NCBI RefSeq assembly: GCF_907163085.1
Contig: NZ_CAJQTX010000006.1
Span: forward strand, 186,001-250,000
Origin: Candidatus Accumulibacter sp. ACC003
GTDB taxonomy: Bacteria; Pseudomonadota; Gammaproteobacteria; Burkholderiales; Rhodocyclaceae
Direction: 5' to 3'
Length of the DNA: 64,000 nucleotides
Made by a program: the position numbers and the translations under genes. Shown piece after piece: positions 1 to 10,153 of the stretch. Under the pieces are notes generated by a model. That model saw nothing but the letters and a program-made list of their open reading frames with translations. It searched no databases and was not told the origin of the DNA. Each line of letters opens with the position of its first letter. The stretch's first letter is position 1.

Positions 1-81
1 AAATTCGGCACGACGGTCAGCATCGACCTGCCGATCAGCACGGAGGAGTGGAATGAAAGAGCAATCCCTGGTCGCCCTGCG
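1..81 (+). CDS. C-terminal end of a sensor histidine kinase (partial)
   Basis: The window opens inside a gene. The first frame reads KFGTTVSIDLPI, which has the form of the last strand of a histidine-kinase ATPase domain (G-T-x-V-x-I-x-LP). The same frame stays open into the receiver domain that follows, with a short linker. The protein could therefore be a hybrid kinase-receiver. A strong ribosome site (ggagg, 42-46) precedes an ATG at 53 in another frame, which suggests instead that the kinase ended near 55 and a separate regulator started at 53. The rest of the kinase lies outside the window, so the call rests on about a dozen residues. Confidence 0.45.
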
Positions 82-512
82 GTGCTGCTGGTTGATGACG
101 ACGAGTCGGTCCTGCATGCCACCGCGGCGCTGCTGCAGAGCGCCGGGGTGGCCAACGTCCAGATGTTCAACGACAGTCGCGAGCTGCTGCCGGCGCTCGA
201 GCGGCAGCCGGCCAGCGTGCTGTTGCTCGATCTCTTCATGCCGCATCGCACCGGCGAGGAGTTGTTGCCGGAGATCGTGCAGCTCTATCCGGAGCTGCCG
301 GTGATCGTCATGACCGCCGCGCAGGACGTCGAGACCGCGGTGCTGAGCATGAAAGAAGGCGCCTTCGACTACCTCGTCAAGCCGGTCGAGGAAAGCCGCC
401 TGCTGGCGAGCGTCCGGCACGCGCTCGAGGTGCAATCGTTGCGCCGGCAGATGGGCGTTCTCAAACACTATCTTCTTCGGTTGTCCTGCAACACGGCGAG
501 GCCTTTGCCGGC

Positions 513-516
<4 letters not shown>
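82..516 (+). CDS. Receiver domain of an NtrC-type response regulator (frame-split from its AAA+ part)
   Basis: This segment encodes a CheY-like receiver domain. It starts LLVDDDES, with the acidic pocket, has the likely phospho-acceptor Asp in the LLLDLFMP strand, a conserved Thr in VIVMTA and Lys in LVKPVEE. A histidine kinase, probably the one just upstream, would phosphorylate it. The natural start is probably ATG 53, behind a good ribosome site. To join that start to this frame, one base must be missing in the C-run near 75-78. At the 3' end the frame degenerates after LKHYLL near 478. The natural continuation, VVLQHGEAFAG, is found one frame over and runs into the AAA+ domain. This is most likely one regulator gene hit by two one-base deletions, either real decay or assembly error. 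Confidence 0.7.
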
Positions 517-1481
<965 letters not shown>

Positions 1482-2167
1482 ACCGGCGACGCCGTCGTCG
1501 TGGCCACGGCTGTGCTTCGCCGCGCCCGCCGCCGAGGCCCTTGTTTGCCGTCCGCCCCTGGCAGCTGAGCACGGCCCCGGGGAGCTCTGCCCCCGGTGTC
1601 GCGTTTCGTTAATGACAGGCACGGCAATCGAGCACTTTCGATCGCCTTTGCAGGCGCTTTGCAGGGCATTTGTGATGACGGTGAGGTAGTCGGCGATGCT
1701 GTTTTGTTGCACCCCGTGGTGCGTGCGGCGCAGCGGGCGTGAGCGCCGCCGAGGTGCGCCATTTCGCGTTTTTCCGGACGCTGCACGGCGCTGGCACGAA
1801 CAATGCTTAAGTCAAGCAGGTCGGCGCCCGTCGGCTCGCTCTTGATCGGTAAAGACCAATCATGCTGGCCGCTAGCATCGCTGTACCCTCATGCACGCGC
1901 TGGATCGTGCCCCAAGCGATCATTGATCTCGATGAAGTCATTAACGGCTGCCACGCCATCGTCGTCAAGCTCTGCTGAGCATCGTTCGTCTGGGAGCCCG
2001 GGGACCGTCGCCGCCAGCTCGTCTGCCGGCGCTTACAGCCGCGCATCGCCTGGTTTGCGGAGCTCGCTCGCCGGGTTTCTCGTGCTGCCCCTGGTCGTCG
2101 TGTCGCACCTGCAGACTTCTTCGCCATGTTTCCAGATGGTGTACTTTAACTCCCGGGAGCTCGTCAG
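1482..2167. other. Intergenic region, 686 bp, no supported gene
   Basis: No reading frame here looks like a protein. On the minus strand around 1901-1950 there is a short stretch reading DFIEINDRLGH, which resembles part of a GGDEF domain. Another minus frame near 1609-1635 ends in CRACH. Both sit in frames full of stops and low-complexity residues. The region may hold worn remnants, or only the promoter of the CYTH-CHAD gene. A ribosome-like gggag lies about 10 bases before the start at 2168. Confidence 0.5.
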
Positions 2168-3658
2168 ATGGATATCGGACGCGAACTCGCTCTTTCCCTG
2201 ACGCCTGGGGCGGCCGGTCGACTGCTCAAGCATCCGCTGTTGAGCGAGGCCGGCGCCATTCGCGAGCGCGTCATCATCGATACCTGTTTCGACACGGCGG
2301 ATCTGCGCCTGCAGCGTGCGCAGCTTGTGGTGCGCCAGCGCCACGATGGCGCCAGCGGACAGGGCTGGGTGAGCATCAGCAGCGGAGAATTGAGCGCAAA
2401 CGAGGATTCGCCAGGCGCCCGCTGGCAAGTCGCCGGCGAGCCCGGCGACTTCGACTTTTCGGACGTCAGCGATAGCGCCTTGCGCGAGTGGCTGGAAGCA
2501 TTGCGTGACGACTTGCAAGCGGCGTTCACCTGCCGCTTCACCCGTAGCGCGTGCTTGCTGGAGCCACGCCCCGGGGTGCGTATCGAACTGGCGCTCGACC
2601 GTGGCCGGATCCTTGGCGGCGGCCGGCAGCAGGCGATTTGCGAGCTGCGGCTCGAAGTTCTTGCGGGGTCTGCAGGCGATCTGTTCGCCGCCGCCAGCGT
2701 CTTGCAGCGCGACTTCTCCTTGCACCCGCTAGCGCTTGGCAAACAGCAACGCGGCTACCGCTTGCTGGCCGAGGAGGTGCCGCCAGCGGTCAAGGCGATT
2801 GCCGTCCGTACCGACGCCGAGATGAGCGCCAGCAGCGCATTTCGCCGCATTGCGCTGGCGTGTCTGGGTCAGTTGCAGGGCAATGAGCAGGGTGTTCGCG
2901 AGAGCGACGACCCCGAGTTCATCCATCAGGCGCGCATCGCGATACACCGTCTGCGGGCGGCGCTGCGCATCTGGCGGCCGCTGCTGCCGGTGGCGTTCGT
3001 GAACCGTTTCGATGCGCAGTGGCAGGCGCTCGACGAGCAGCTCGGAGAGGCGCGTAACTGGGATGTATTCCGGGTCGAGACCTTGCCGAGGATCGCCCTG
3101 GCGCTGCCGGCTGGCGGCGAAAACGGCCGTCTGTCGAACTACGCCCAACGGCGCTGCGCACTCAATCGCGAGGCGGCGCGGAGCGCGCTGCAGTCCGACG
3201 ACTACTCGCGCTTGCTGCTCGAGTTCACGGCCGGCGTGCTGGCGCTTGGCGAAACCGACGAGCGGCGGCTGGACGCTTTCGCGCTCACTTGCCTGGACAA
3301 GGCGGCGAAGCAGGTCAGCCAGCTGGCTGGCGAGGCGCTGCTTGGCGCCGCCGCGGCGCGCCATCGATTGCGGATTGCCTACAAGCGGCTGCGCTACGCG
3401 CTGGAGTTCTTTGCCGCACTCTTCCCGGGTGAATTGCTACGCAACTACCACCTCTCGGTCAGTGGTCTGCAGGACGTCCTCGGGCGGCTGAACGACCTGG
3501 CGGTTGCCGCTCAACTCAGCGAAGAGGTACTCCCCGGCGAGCCGGGTAGCGCCATCCGGAGTTGGCTGAAGGCGCAGGGCGAAGCCTTGCTGCCGGAGCT
3601 TCGCGGTTGGCTGAATGACTTTCGCCGCTACCCGGCGCCGTGGCGGAGTCAACAATGA
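2168..3658 (+). CDS. CYTH-CHAD domain protein
   Basis: This 496-residue protein has an N-terminal CYTH (triphosphate tunnel) domain, about residues 1-205, and a C-terminal CHAD helical domain, about 220-490. CYTH enzymes hydrolyse inorganic triphosphate or related substrates. CHAD domains bind polyphosphate through conserved His and basic residues. The CHAD signatures are clear: HQARIAIHRLRAALRIW near residue 253 and RHRLRIAYKRLRYALEFF near 398. The CYTH signature is not intact: the usual E-x-E-x-K at the N terminus reads E6-L-A8-L-S10, so only the first acid is kept. This suggests a protein that binds but does not cleave triphosphates, which is inference. The position ahead of DUF47 and Pit fits a role in phosphate/polyphosphate biology. 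ATG 2168 follows gggag. Confidence 0.85.
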   Translation: MDIGRELALSLTPGAAGRLLKHPLLSEAGAIRERVIIDTCFDTADLRLQRAQLVVRQRHDGASGQGWVSISSGELSANEDSPGARWQVAGEPGDFDFSDVSDSALREWLEALRDDLQAAFTCRFTRSACLLEPRPGVRIELALDRGRILGGGRQQAICELRLEVLAGSAGDLFAAASVLQRDFSLHPLALGKQQRGYRLLAEEVPPAVKAIAVRTDAEMSASSAFRRIALACLGQLQGNEQGVRESDDPEFIHQARIAIHRLRAALRIWRPLLPVAFVNRFDAQWQALDEQLGEARNWDVFRVETLPRIALALPAGGENGRLSNYAQRRCALNREAARSALQSDDYSRLLLEFTAGVLALGETDERRLDAFALTCLDKAAKQVSQLAGEALLGAAAARHRLRIAYKRLRYALEFFAALFPGELLRNYHLSVSGLQDVLGRLNDLAVAAQLSEEVLPGEPGSAIRSWLKAQGEALLPELRGWLNDFRRYPAPWRSQQ

Positions 3659-4235
3659 AGAGTGCCTGGCTGCCAGGCAGCGAGTTGCTGGGCGGTGCTT
3701 GTGGCGTGCGTTGCGGCGCGCTGGCGCCAGGGTGTAACGCTTCGTGTTTTTGGCGAATGCCGCTGATGCTGGCTCATGGCCCTGTATTCAATGACTTATT
3801 TATATAAGTGGCCGGCTTATTCTGGCGGCGGCGCTTCGTTGTGTTACACCCCTGCAGAGGTCTCGGCCGACCCGGAATCTTGCGGCCATGTGACTGATCT
3901 GGAGCAAGAACTGCCGAAACATCGATCGATGGCACGATATCTGCTTTACCCCCTTGGGCGAAACCGTTTGCCACGCTTGATCGGGCCCGGCCAGAGGCCT
4001 TGCCAGTCGTTCTGCAGCTGACCACCGGCAAGGGAAAAGTCAGGATAGCCGTTTCGCTTGAGCGGCCCGAAGCTCCACCGGCAGGAACGGCGTCGAGGCA
4101 ATCAGGCGGCAAGCGATTCTTCGTTTGCCGGCAATGCCGATGTCGGTGACGTCATCAACGAGAATGGCGCGAAGAAGGCGGCTGTGGCGGCACTATTAAT
4201 TACATGAGCATTCCACCGCCTACAAGGAGAGTCAG
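3659..4235. other. Intergenic region upstream of the phosphate transport operon, 577 bp
   Basis: No gene is supported. A small hairpin (tgcctggctgccaggca, about 3662-3678) follows the CYTH-CHAD stop and lacks a T-run. No clear Pho box was seen. An AT-rich tattaat at 4194-4200 could be a -10 element for the downstream operon, and aaggag at about 4225-4230 is the ribosome site for the next gene. Confidence 0.45.
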
Positions 4236-4895
4236 ATGGACAAAAGCAAGCTGCGTTTATTCCACACCACCAAGGAAGTGGAAATGCACTTTGATTCATT
4301 TCTGGACACCCTTTCCCAAGGCGGCATGGCGTTTTGCGCCGCTGTCGGGACGTACGTGGACTCGGGGGGAAATGGCGACCTGGCGGCCAAGCTGCATCAA
4401 CTCAATGAACTGGAGCACAAAGGCGACGACTTGCGTCGCCAGGTCGAACACGAACTCTATACCCTGGCGCTGATCCCCGATTTTCGTGGCGACGTATTGA
4501 GTTTGCTGGAAGACCTCGACTGCCTGCTCAATGTCATGGAAGAGACGATGGTGTCGTTCGACATCGAACGGCCCGCTTTTCCCCAGGAATTGCACGCCGA
4601 CCTCAGGCTACTGGCGCAAAACGTGTCGTCGGCCGTCGAGAGCGCCGTGCTCGCCTCGCGCGCCTTCTTGCGCGACATTCAGTCGGTCCGCGATCACCTG
4701 CACAAGGTGATGTTCTACGAGAAGGAGGCCGACCGTCAGTCGGACAAGCTCAAGCGTGCCGTCTTCGCTTCTTCGCTGCCGCTGGTCGAGAAGTTGCACC
4801 TGCGCCGCTTCATTGACGCGATCGACCATATCGCGGACGAATCCGAGGACGTCGCCGACTGGCTGGCGATCTACACCATCAAGCGTTTGGACTAA
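4236..4895 (+). CDS. DUF47 (PhoU-like) Pit accessory protein
   Basis: This 219-residue, all-helical protein has the length and features of DUF47/PhoU_div proteins (YkaA/TIGR00153-like). They almost always sit directly upstream of a Pit-type phosphate transporter and are thought to regulate it. Supporting stretches are FHTTKEVEMHFDSFLDTL near the N terminus, LNELEHKGDDLRRQVEHELY (an acidic-basic helix typical of PhoU folds, with metal-binding Glu/Asp), and IDAIDHIADESEDVADWL near the C terminus. It has no signal peptide and is expected in the cytoplasm at the membrane face. ATG 4236 follows aaggag. The gene is 21 bases from the transporter start, so the two form an operon. Confidence 0.9.
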   Translation: MDKSKLRLFHTTKEVEMHFDSFLDTLSQGGMAFCAAVGTYVDSGGNGDLAAKLHQLNELEHKGDDLRRQVEHELYTLALIPDFRGDVLSLLEDLDCLLNVMEETMVSFDIERPAFPQELHADLRLLAQNVSSAVESAVLASRAFLRDIQSVRDHLHKVMFYEKEADRQSDKLKRAVFASSLPLVEKLHLRRFIDAIDHIADESEDVADWLAIYTIKRLD

Positions 4896-4916
4896 GGCCA
4901 GGGAGAAACCCGAACT

Positions 4917-6404
4917 ATGGATCCTACGATATTCCTCTACCTGTCCAGCGGCTTGTTCCTGGGGTGGTCGCTGGGGGCCAACGACGCCGCCAACGTCTTC
5001 GGTACGGCCGTCGCCTCGCGAATGGTCAAATTCCGGACGGCGGCGATCATTCTGACGCTGGGCGTGATTCTCGGGGCGATAGTCAGTGGCGCCGGCGCGG
5101 CTCACACCCTCTCCAAGCTCGGCTCGATCAACGCGCTCGGCGGCGCTTTCATGGTCGCCTTTTCGGCCGCCGCCGTGGTTGCCTGGATGACCATCGTCGG
5201 TCTGCCGGTGTCTACTACGCAGGCCGTCGTCGGAGCGATCATGGGCTGGAACCTGTTCACCGGTTCGGTCACCGACTACAGCGTCTTCAAGACCATTTGT
5301 GCCACCTGGATCGCGAGTCCGCTGCTCACCGGCTTCTTCAGTTACTTCATCTACAAGGGGGTGATGAAGCTGCTTGAGAAATCGAAGATTCACATCATTC
5401 GCCTGGATGCCTTGACCCGCGTCGGTCTGGTCATTGCCGGCGCCCTGGGCTCCTACTCTCTGGGCGCCAACAACATCGCCAACGTCATGGGAGTGTTCAT
5501 CGGAGCCAATCCGTTCAAGGACTTCCATGCCGGCGTGTTCGAGTTCTCCGGTCTGCAGCAGTTGTTCCTGCTCGGTGGCCTGGCGATTGCCGTCGGTGTC
5601 TTCAGCTATGCCAAAAGAGTGATGTTGACCGTCGGAACGTCGATCGCTCCGCTGACACCGGTCGGTGCCTTCGTGGTGATCATCGCCACCTCGCTGGTGC
5701 TGTTCCTCTTCGCCTCGGAAGGCCTGGAGTACGCGCTGGCTTCGATAGGCCTACCGACGATCCCTCTGGTACCTGTATCGAGCTCGCAGGCGGTAGTCGG
5801 CGGGGTGATCGGCATCGGCTTGATCAAGAACGCTCGGAACATCAAGTGGAGCGTCGTCGGGCGCATTGTCGTGGCCTGGGTTCAGACGCCTCTGGTGGCG
5901 GCGCTGGTGTGCTATGTCTTCCTGTTCTTTCTGCAAAACGTCTTCGGGCAGACGGTGTACAACCCTTCCGAATACCGTCTCTCGGAACAGGTGCTGGCGC
6001 ACCGTGGCGATGTCGGCGACGCCAAGGCGCTTTCCGCGGTAATTGGCGAGAGCTTTCCCACCTCGGGCAAGCTCAAGAGCGCCATCGACAAGGCGCTGCC
6101 GGACCTTGATTCGAAGTCCGTGCTGAAGCTCGTCGACGACTCTCTGGTGGAGAAAATCACGGTCGATCCAGCCCAATTCAAGGCTCTGGAAAAACTGAAT
6201 GTGATCCAAGCCGAGCGCCTGGCGGCCTTGCGTACGCTGAGTGGCAGGACCTTCACTTACCGTTGGGAACTGATTCAGGCGCTTGCCGACGCCTCGCCCG
6301 ACTGGAAACTGAAGGCCAAGACTGCCCTCAACAAGCCGTACAACAAGGAGATCCAGAAAGACCTCGATCTGGTGATGGACGCCTACGTCGCCAAGATGAA
6401 ATGA
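4917..6404 (+). CDS. pit: Inorganic phosphate transporter, Pit/PHO4 family
   Basis: This 495-residue inner-membrane protein imports phosphate (as metal-phosphate) using the proton gradient. The PHO4 family duplicated signature is present: SLGANDAANVFGTAVASR near residues 18-35 and SLGANNIANVMGVFIGA near 181-197, each followed by hydrophobic spans and the polar GLPVSTTQAVVGAI-type loop (again as VPVSSSQAVVGG). The membrane part ends near residue 345. A soluble tail of about 150 residues follows (from PSEYRLSEQV to the end), which is long for this family. The central loop is short, so the extra length is at the C terminus. agggag precedes ATG 4917. The partner is the DUF47 gene. In polyphosphate accumulators such transporters feed polyphosphate synthesis; here that is inferred from context. 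Confidence 0.92.
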   Translation: MDPTIFLYLSSGLFLGWSLGANDAANVFGTAVASRMVKFRTAAIILTLGVILGAIVSGAGAAHTLSKLGSINALGGAFMVAFSAAAVVAWMTIVGLPVSTTQAVVGAIMGWNLFTGSVTDYSVFKTICATWIASPLLTGFFSYFIYKGVMKLLEKSKIHIIRLDALTRVGLVIAGALGSYSLGANNIANVMGVFIGANPFKDFHAGVFEFSGLQQLFLLGGLAIAVGVFSYAKRVMLTVGTSIAPLTPVGAFVVIIATSLVLFLFASEGLEYALASIGLPTIPLVPVSSSQAVVGGVIGIGLIKNARNIKWSVVGRIVVAWVQTPLVAALVCYVFLFFLQNVFGQTVYNPSEYRLSEQVLAHRGDVGDAKALSAVIGESFPTSGKLKSAIDKALPDLDSKSVLKLVDDSLVEKITVDPAQFKALEKLNVIQAERLAALRTLSGRTFTYRWELIQALADASPDWKLKAKTALNKPYNKEIQKDLDLVMDAYVAKMK

Positions 6405-6636
6405 AGCAAGTCGTCGCCACGCGAAGCGGCAATGGGCGTCGGCTGGCGTCGGCTCGGATGCCCGGGCGGGGTGAGCGGCTGGCCGTAACAAGGCAGGCGT
6501 GGGGCTCGCCCCGCGCCGCTGCTCCTGCCAGCGGCTGTCGGCTTTGGCGGACCGCCAAGGGCGTGTCCGCCAGCCGCCTGCCGGCGTGCCTGGCGGCAAT
6601 CGCTCGGCGGCTAGCGTTTGGCGAAAGTGGCGTTGC

Positions 6637-7437
6637 ATGCTGAGCGAAGCCGAGCGGGGTCAGCAGGCGCTGCCGCGGCCAGCAGTCGCGCTTGCCAATT
6701 GCCATTTGAGCTACGCAGGCGAGCTGTCCCTTGACGACCGGGGTATTGCCAGAACGACTGAGCCGTCCACTGCGGTCGTTTGGCAGTGGCCTGGTGGCGC
6801 CGAGGAGAGTGAGCGCGGTGACCTTGCCGGGGTTGCTCGGGAGGCACCTGCAGCGATCTCTCGGCAGCGCGAGCTCGCGCTGGCGTTGCTGCGGCGCTCG
6901 CGGCACGACGGCTTGCCGTTCGCTTTTGTAGCGTGCGATGGTGGCTACGGGCATCTGCTCCTCCAGGAACTCGACGGCGCGGGGGCAACCTTCGTCGCCG
7001 AGATGCATGCCGATCACGCCATCTATCTCGACGACCCGCTGCCGCAAGTGGCCGAGGAAGCGGCTGGCCGCTCGACGCTGGTTCGAGCGTCGCTCAGGTT
7101 GCGTAGCCGACCCACAGCCACGTCGGCGATCGCCTGGATGTCGGCTTGCCCGTCAGGGCAATGGTGCCGACTGTCGATCAGCGATGGCGGCAAACGCAAG
7201 CGGCGGGCCGACTACCTGACACAGCGGGTATGGGTCTGGGATGGCAAGTCGGCGTCGGCTGACTACTGGCAGCTGCTGCTGCGCCGAGATATGGACGGCC
7301 AGACGCTCAGTTTCTGCATGACCAACGCCCAGCCTGGCGCGTCCTTGCGTGAGCTGGCGGAAATGCTGGCCAGGGCCCTGGCGTCGCGCGGCGCACCCGC
7401 GCGGCGGCCACGAGCACGTTCCGTATGGCAATGGTGA
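6637..7437 (+). pseudogene. Decayed DDE transposase (IS701/IS4-like)
   Basis: The frame keeps pieces of an IS701-like transposase. LSLDDRGIARTTEPSTAVVW corresponds to the first catalytic Asp block (normally DDTGFPKKGKHSVGVA). FVACDGGYGHLLLQELDGAG corresponds to the second Asp block (normally DEGYG). RRDMDGQTLSFCMTNAQPG matches the later strand region. Between these blocks, expected sequence is missing, and the conserved C-terminal Glu block with the helical end is absent: the frame stops at 7437 after a run of Arg/Ala-rich sequence. No inverted repeats or target duplications could be found. It is a remnant of an old insertion downstream of pit. Confidence 0.6.
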
Positions 7438-7939
7438 TGCCTGCCAGCGATGATCCAGGCGAAGTGTTTCCCCGACATGATTGAGCGACTGACCGACGCC
7501 AGCTGGCCGCGCGCCAGGACGAGCGGCGATCGATGAGAATGCGCAAACAGATCTTCAAGAGCGATGCACTAGAACGGGCAGTACAATTGCGCGTCGCGCG
7601 ACGGGTCGGAGAATTCGGCGGCGTCGCGGACGATGCGCAGAAGTCGTAGAGTGGGATCTCCGGGGGTAGCCGCCCGGCTTGGTCAACACGTTGCAGGCGC
7701 AGCGATTGTCGCTAATTGTCGAAAGCCGGCCCTTGTCCAGGGTAAGCCGCTGCGCTCAAGTTTCTTCTTTCGGAAGTAAGGCCTCCGGCTACATTGGCCG
7801 GGCGCTGACGACCGACAGTGTGTACGAGCACCCGACGCCGCTGAGGCAATTGCCTTAGACTGCGTCTTCCTGGCCGTGCCGCGGATCATTGATCTGCAGC
7901 ACGGCCATTTTTTACTTGCCGGACGGGAGGTCTGTGGCC
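7438..7939. other. Intergenic region, 502 bp, no supported gene
   Basis: This stretch separates the transposase remnant from the SulP gene. No frame resembles a known protein. A few bases near 7440 (reading MAMVMPA) might be the last trace of the transposase end. ggagg at 7926-7930 is the ribosome site used to choose the start of the next gene. Confidence 0.4.
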
Positions 7940-10153
7940 GTGGATCTGACATTGAATATCAAGAACGACAAGCTGATCGGCGATTTCTGGGGCGGTCTGG
8001 CGTCGATGCTCGTCGCGCTGCCCTCGGCAATCGCCTTCGGCGTCACCATCTACGCCGCGATTGGTCCCGAGTACGCGGGCCTCGGTGCACTCGCCGGGAT
8101 TCTCGGGACAACCGCGCTGGGCCTGGTTGCACCGACTCTCGGTGGCACCAATCGGCTGATCACCGCGCCGTGTGCGCCAGCGGCGGCAGTGTGCTCGGCC
8201 TTTGCCATCGAACTCGTGCAGCACGGAGTGCCGGCGGCATTCATTGTCCTGATGTTGACCGCCCTCGGCCTGGTCTGCGGGATCGTGCAGCTGCTCCTGG
8301 GCTTCCTGGGCGTCGGCGGCCTGATCAAGTACATCCCCTTCCCGGTCGTCAGCGGTTACCTCAGCGGCGTTGGGCTGATCATCATCGGCAGTCAGATCCC
8401 GAAATTCATGGGCGTGATGGACGGCCTGTCGTGGTGGCGGGTGTTGGCCGCGCCCGATCTGTGGCAATGGCAGAGTGCGCTGATCGGCATCGTGACGATC
8501 GTCGTGATGCTCGGCGCGCAGCGCGTCACGCGGCTGGTACCGGCGGCGATTCTCGCTTTGCTGGGCGGCGTGATCACCTATTTCGCGATCGCCTATACCG
8601 TCGATGACTCCTTGCTGGTGATGGAGGGTAACCGGCTGATCATTGGCCCGCTTGGTGGCACGGCTTCGAGCCTGCTGCAGGCGATCACCGGTCGCTGGCA
8701 GGAAATCGGCGAGCTCAAGCTCAGCCAGATCGGCGCCTTGCTCGGAACGGCGCTGACGCTGGGCGTGCTGCTGTCGATCGACACGCTGAAGACCTGTGTC
8801 GTTCTCGATACCTTGACGCGCAGCCGGCACGATTCGAACCGCGAATTGATCGCGCAAGGTTCCGGAAACATCGCTTCAGCGTGCGTCGGTGGCATGCCGG
8901 GAGCCGGACAGATGGGCGCGACGCTGGTCAACCTGACCAGCGGCGGCCAGACGCGTGTTTCCGGGGTCATCGAAGGCGTGTTGTCGCTGATCACCTTTCT
9001 CGCGCTGGGAACGTTCATCGCCTGGATTCCGGTCGCTTCTCTGGCGGGGATCCTGATCATCGTCGGCATTCGGATGATCGACCGGCATAGTCTGCATCTG
9101 CTGGAGTCGCCATGGACGCGCTTCGACTTCTTCGTCGTCGCCACGGTGGTGGCCGTGGCACTCACCTACAGCCTGATCGCCGCGTCGGGAGTCGGCATTG
9201 TCCTGGCCATGTTCCTGTTCATCCGCGAACAACTGGGCAGTACCGTGATCCGGCGCAAGCTCGACGGCAGCAACCGTTTTTCAAACCGGGTACGCTTGCA
9301 GCAGGACATGGAAGTACTCGAAAAAGAGGGGGGACAGACGGCGATCCTGGAATTGCAGGGTAGCTTGTTCTTCGGCACCAAAGATCAGTTGTATCAAGCA
9401 CTCGAACGGGAAATCAGCACGCGCAAGTACCTCGTTCTCGACATGCGCCGCGTCCAGTCGGTCGACGTCACGGCGGTACATCTGCTCGAGCAGATCAGGG
9501 ACTCCTTGATCGAACGCAAGGCTTTTCTGATCTTCAGCGACGTCTCGCACACGCTGCCCAATGGTCGGAATATCGGCGAACTCTTCGAGCAGATGGGACT
9601 GACCAAGATGACCGAGCACGTCAAGGTCTTTGGCCAGCTTGACGACGCGCTGGAGTGGATTGAAGACCTGATCCTCGACACGGATCCCGAGAACGAGGTC
9701 GAGGTGCCGCCGCTGGAGCTTACCGATATCGAGATCTTCAGCGACCACAAGGACGAGACCCTGGTTGACCTCGAAGCGTGTTTCACGCGACGTTCGGTCG
9801 TCAAGAACTGCAAGGTGTACTCCTTCGGTGACCCCGGTAACGAGTTGTTCCTGATTCGCAAGGGTGCGGTGCGCATCACGCTGCCGGCTCCTGGCGAGCT
9901 CCCGGGCCATCACGCGTTGACCTACGGCCGCGGCGACTTTTTCGGGGGGATGGCGTTTCTGTCGGAGATGTCGCGCTTCAATGACGCCATCGCGCTTGAA
10001 GACACCGAGCTCTTTGTCCTGCAGCGCGACCAGTTCGCGAAACTCAGGGAGGAGCACAAGCGCTTGGCGTGCGAGCTGGTCGAGGCCGTTGCCAAGGTGC
10101 TGGCGCTGCGCTTGCGCTACTCGGACAAGGAACTGATGGCCATGCAGGACTAG
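7940..10153 (+). CDS. SulP-family anion transporter with STAS and cyclic-nucleotide-binding domains
   Basis: This roughly 737-residue protein has three parts. An N-terminal SulP membrane domain (about residues 12-430) should move sulfate, bicarbonate or another anion; blocks include PSAIAFGVTIYAAIG and a typical GMPGAGQMGATLVNLTSGG. A STAS domain (about 465-575) contains YLVLDMRRVQSVDVTAVHLLEQI. A CRP-like cyclic-nucleotide-binding fold (about 600-735) contains VYSFGDPGNELFLIRKGAVRI and FFGGMAFLSEMSRF. The last domain suggests control of transport by a ligand such as cAMP, which is inference. GTG 7940 is chosen because ggagg ends 9 bases upstream; a TTG at 7889 or the GTG at 7934 would also be in frame. 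The substrate cannot be read from sequence. Confidence 0.88.
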   Translation: MDLTLNIKNDKLIGDFWGGLASMLVALPSAIAFGVTIYAAIGPEYAGLGALAGILGTTALGLVAPTLGGTNRLITAPCAPAAAVCSAFAIELVQHGVPAAFIVLMLTALGLVCGIVQLLLGFLGVGGLIKYIPFPVVSGYLSGVGLIIIGSQIPKFMGVMDGLSWWRVLAAPDLWQWQSALIGIVTIVVMLGAQRVTRLVPAAILALLGGVITYFAIAYTVDDSLLVMEGNRLIIGPLGGTASSLLQAITGRWQEIGELKLSQIGALLGTALTLGVLLSIDTLKTCVVLDTLTRSRHDSNRELIAQGSGNIASACVGGMPGAGQMGATLVNLTSGGQTRVSGVIEGVLSLITFLALGTFIAWIPVASLAGILIIVGIRMIDRHSLHLLESPWTRFDFFVVATVVAVALTYSLIAASGVGIVLAMFLFIREQLGSTVIRRKLDGSNRFSNRVRLQQDMEVLEKEGGQTAILELQGSLFFGTKDQLYQALEREISTRKYLVLDMRRVQSVDVTAVHLLEQIRDSLIERKAFLIFSDVSHTLPNGRNIGELFEQMGLTKMTEHVKVFGQLDDALEWIEDLILDTDPENEVEVPPLELTDIEIFSDHKDETLVDLEACFTRRSVVKNCKVYSFGDPGNELFLIRKGAVRITLPAPGELPGHHALTYGRGDFFGGMAFLSEMSRFNDAIALEDTELFVLQRDQFAKLREEHKRLACELVEAVAKVLALRLRYSDKELMAMQD

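Noticed and set aside
1609..1803. Minus-strand frame ending in CRACH, like a cytochrome c haem motif
   Set aside because: It is a single short motif right before a stop, with no signal peptide or haem-binding surroundings; likely chance.
1901..1950. Minus-strand stretch reading DFIEINDRLGH, like a GGDEF domain
   Set aside because: Only about eleven residues match, stops occur on both sides and no GGDEF motif follows.
3659..4235. A Pho box ahead of the Pit operon
   Set aside because: No pair of ctgtcat-like repeats at the right spacing was found.
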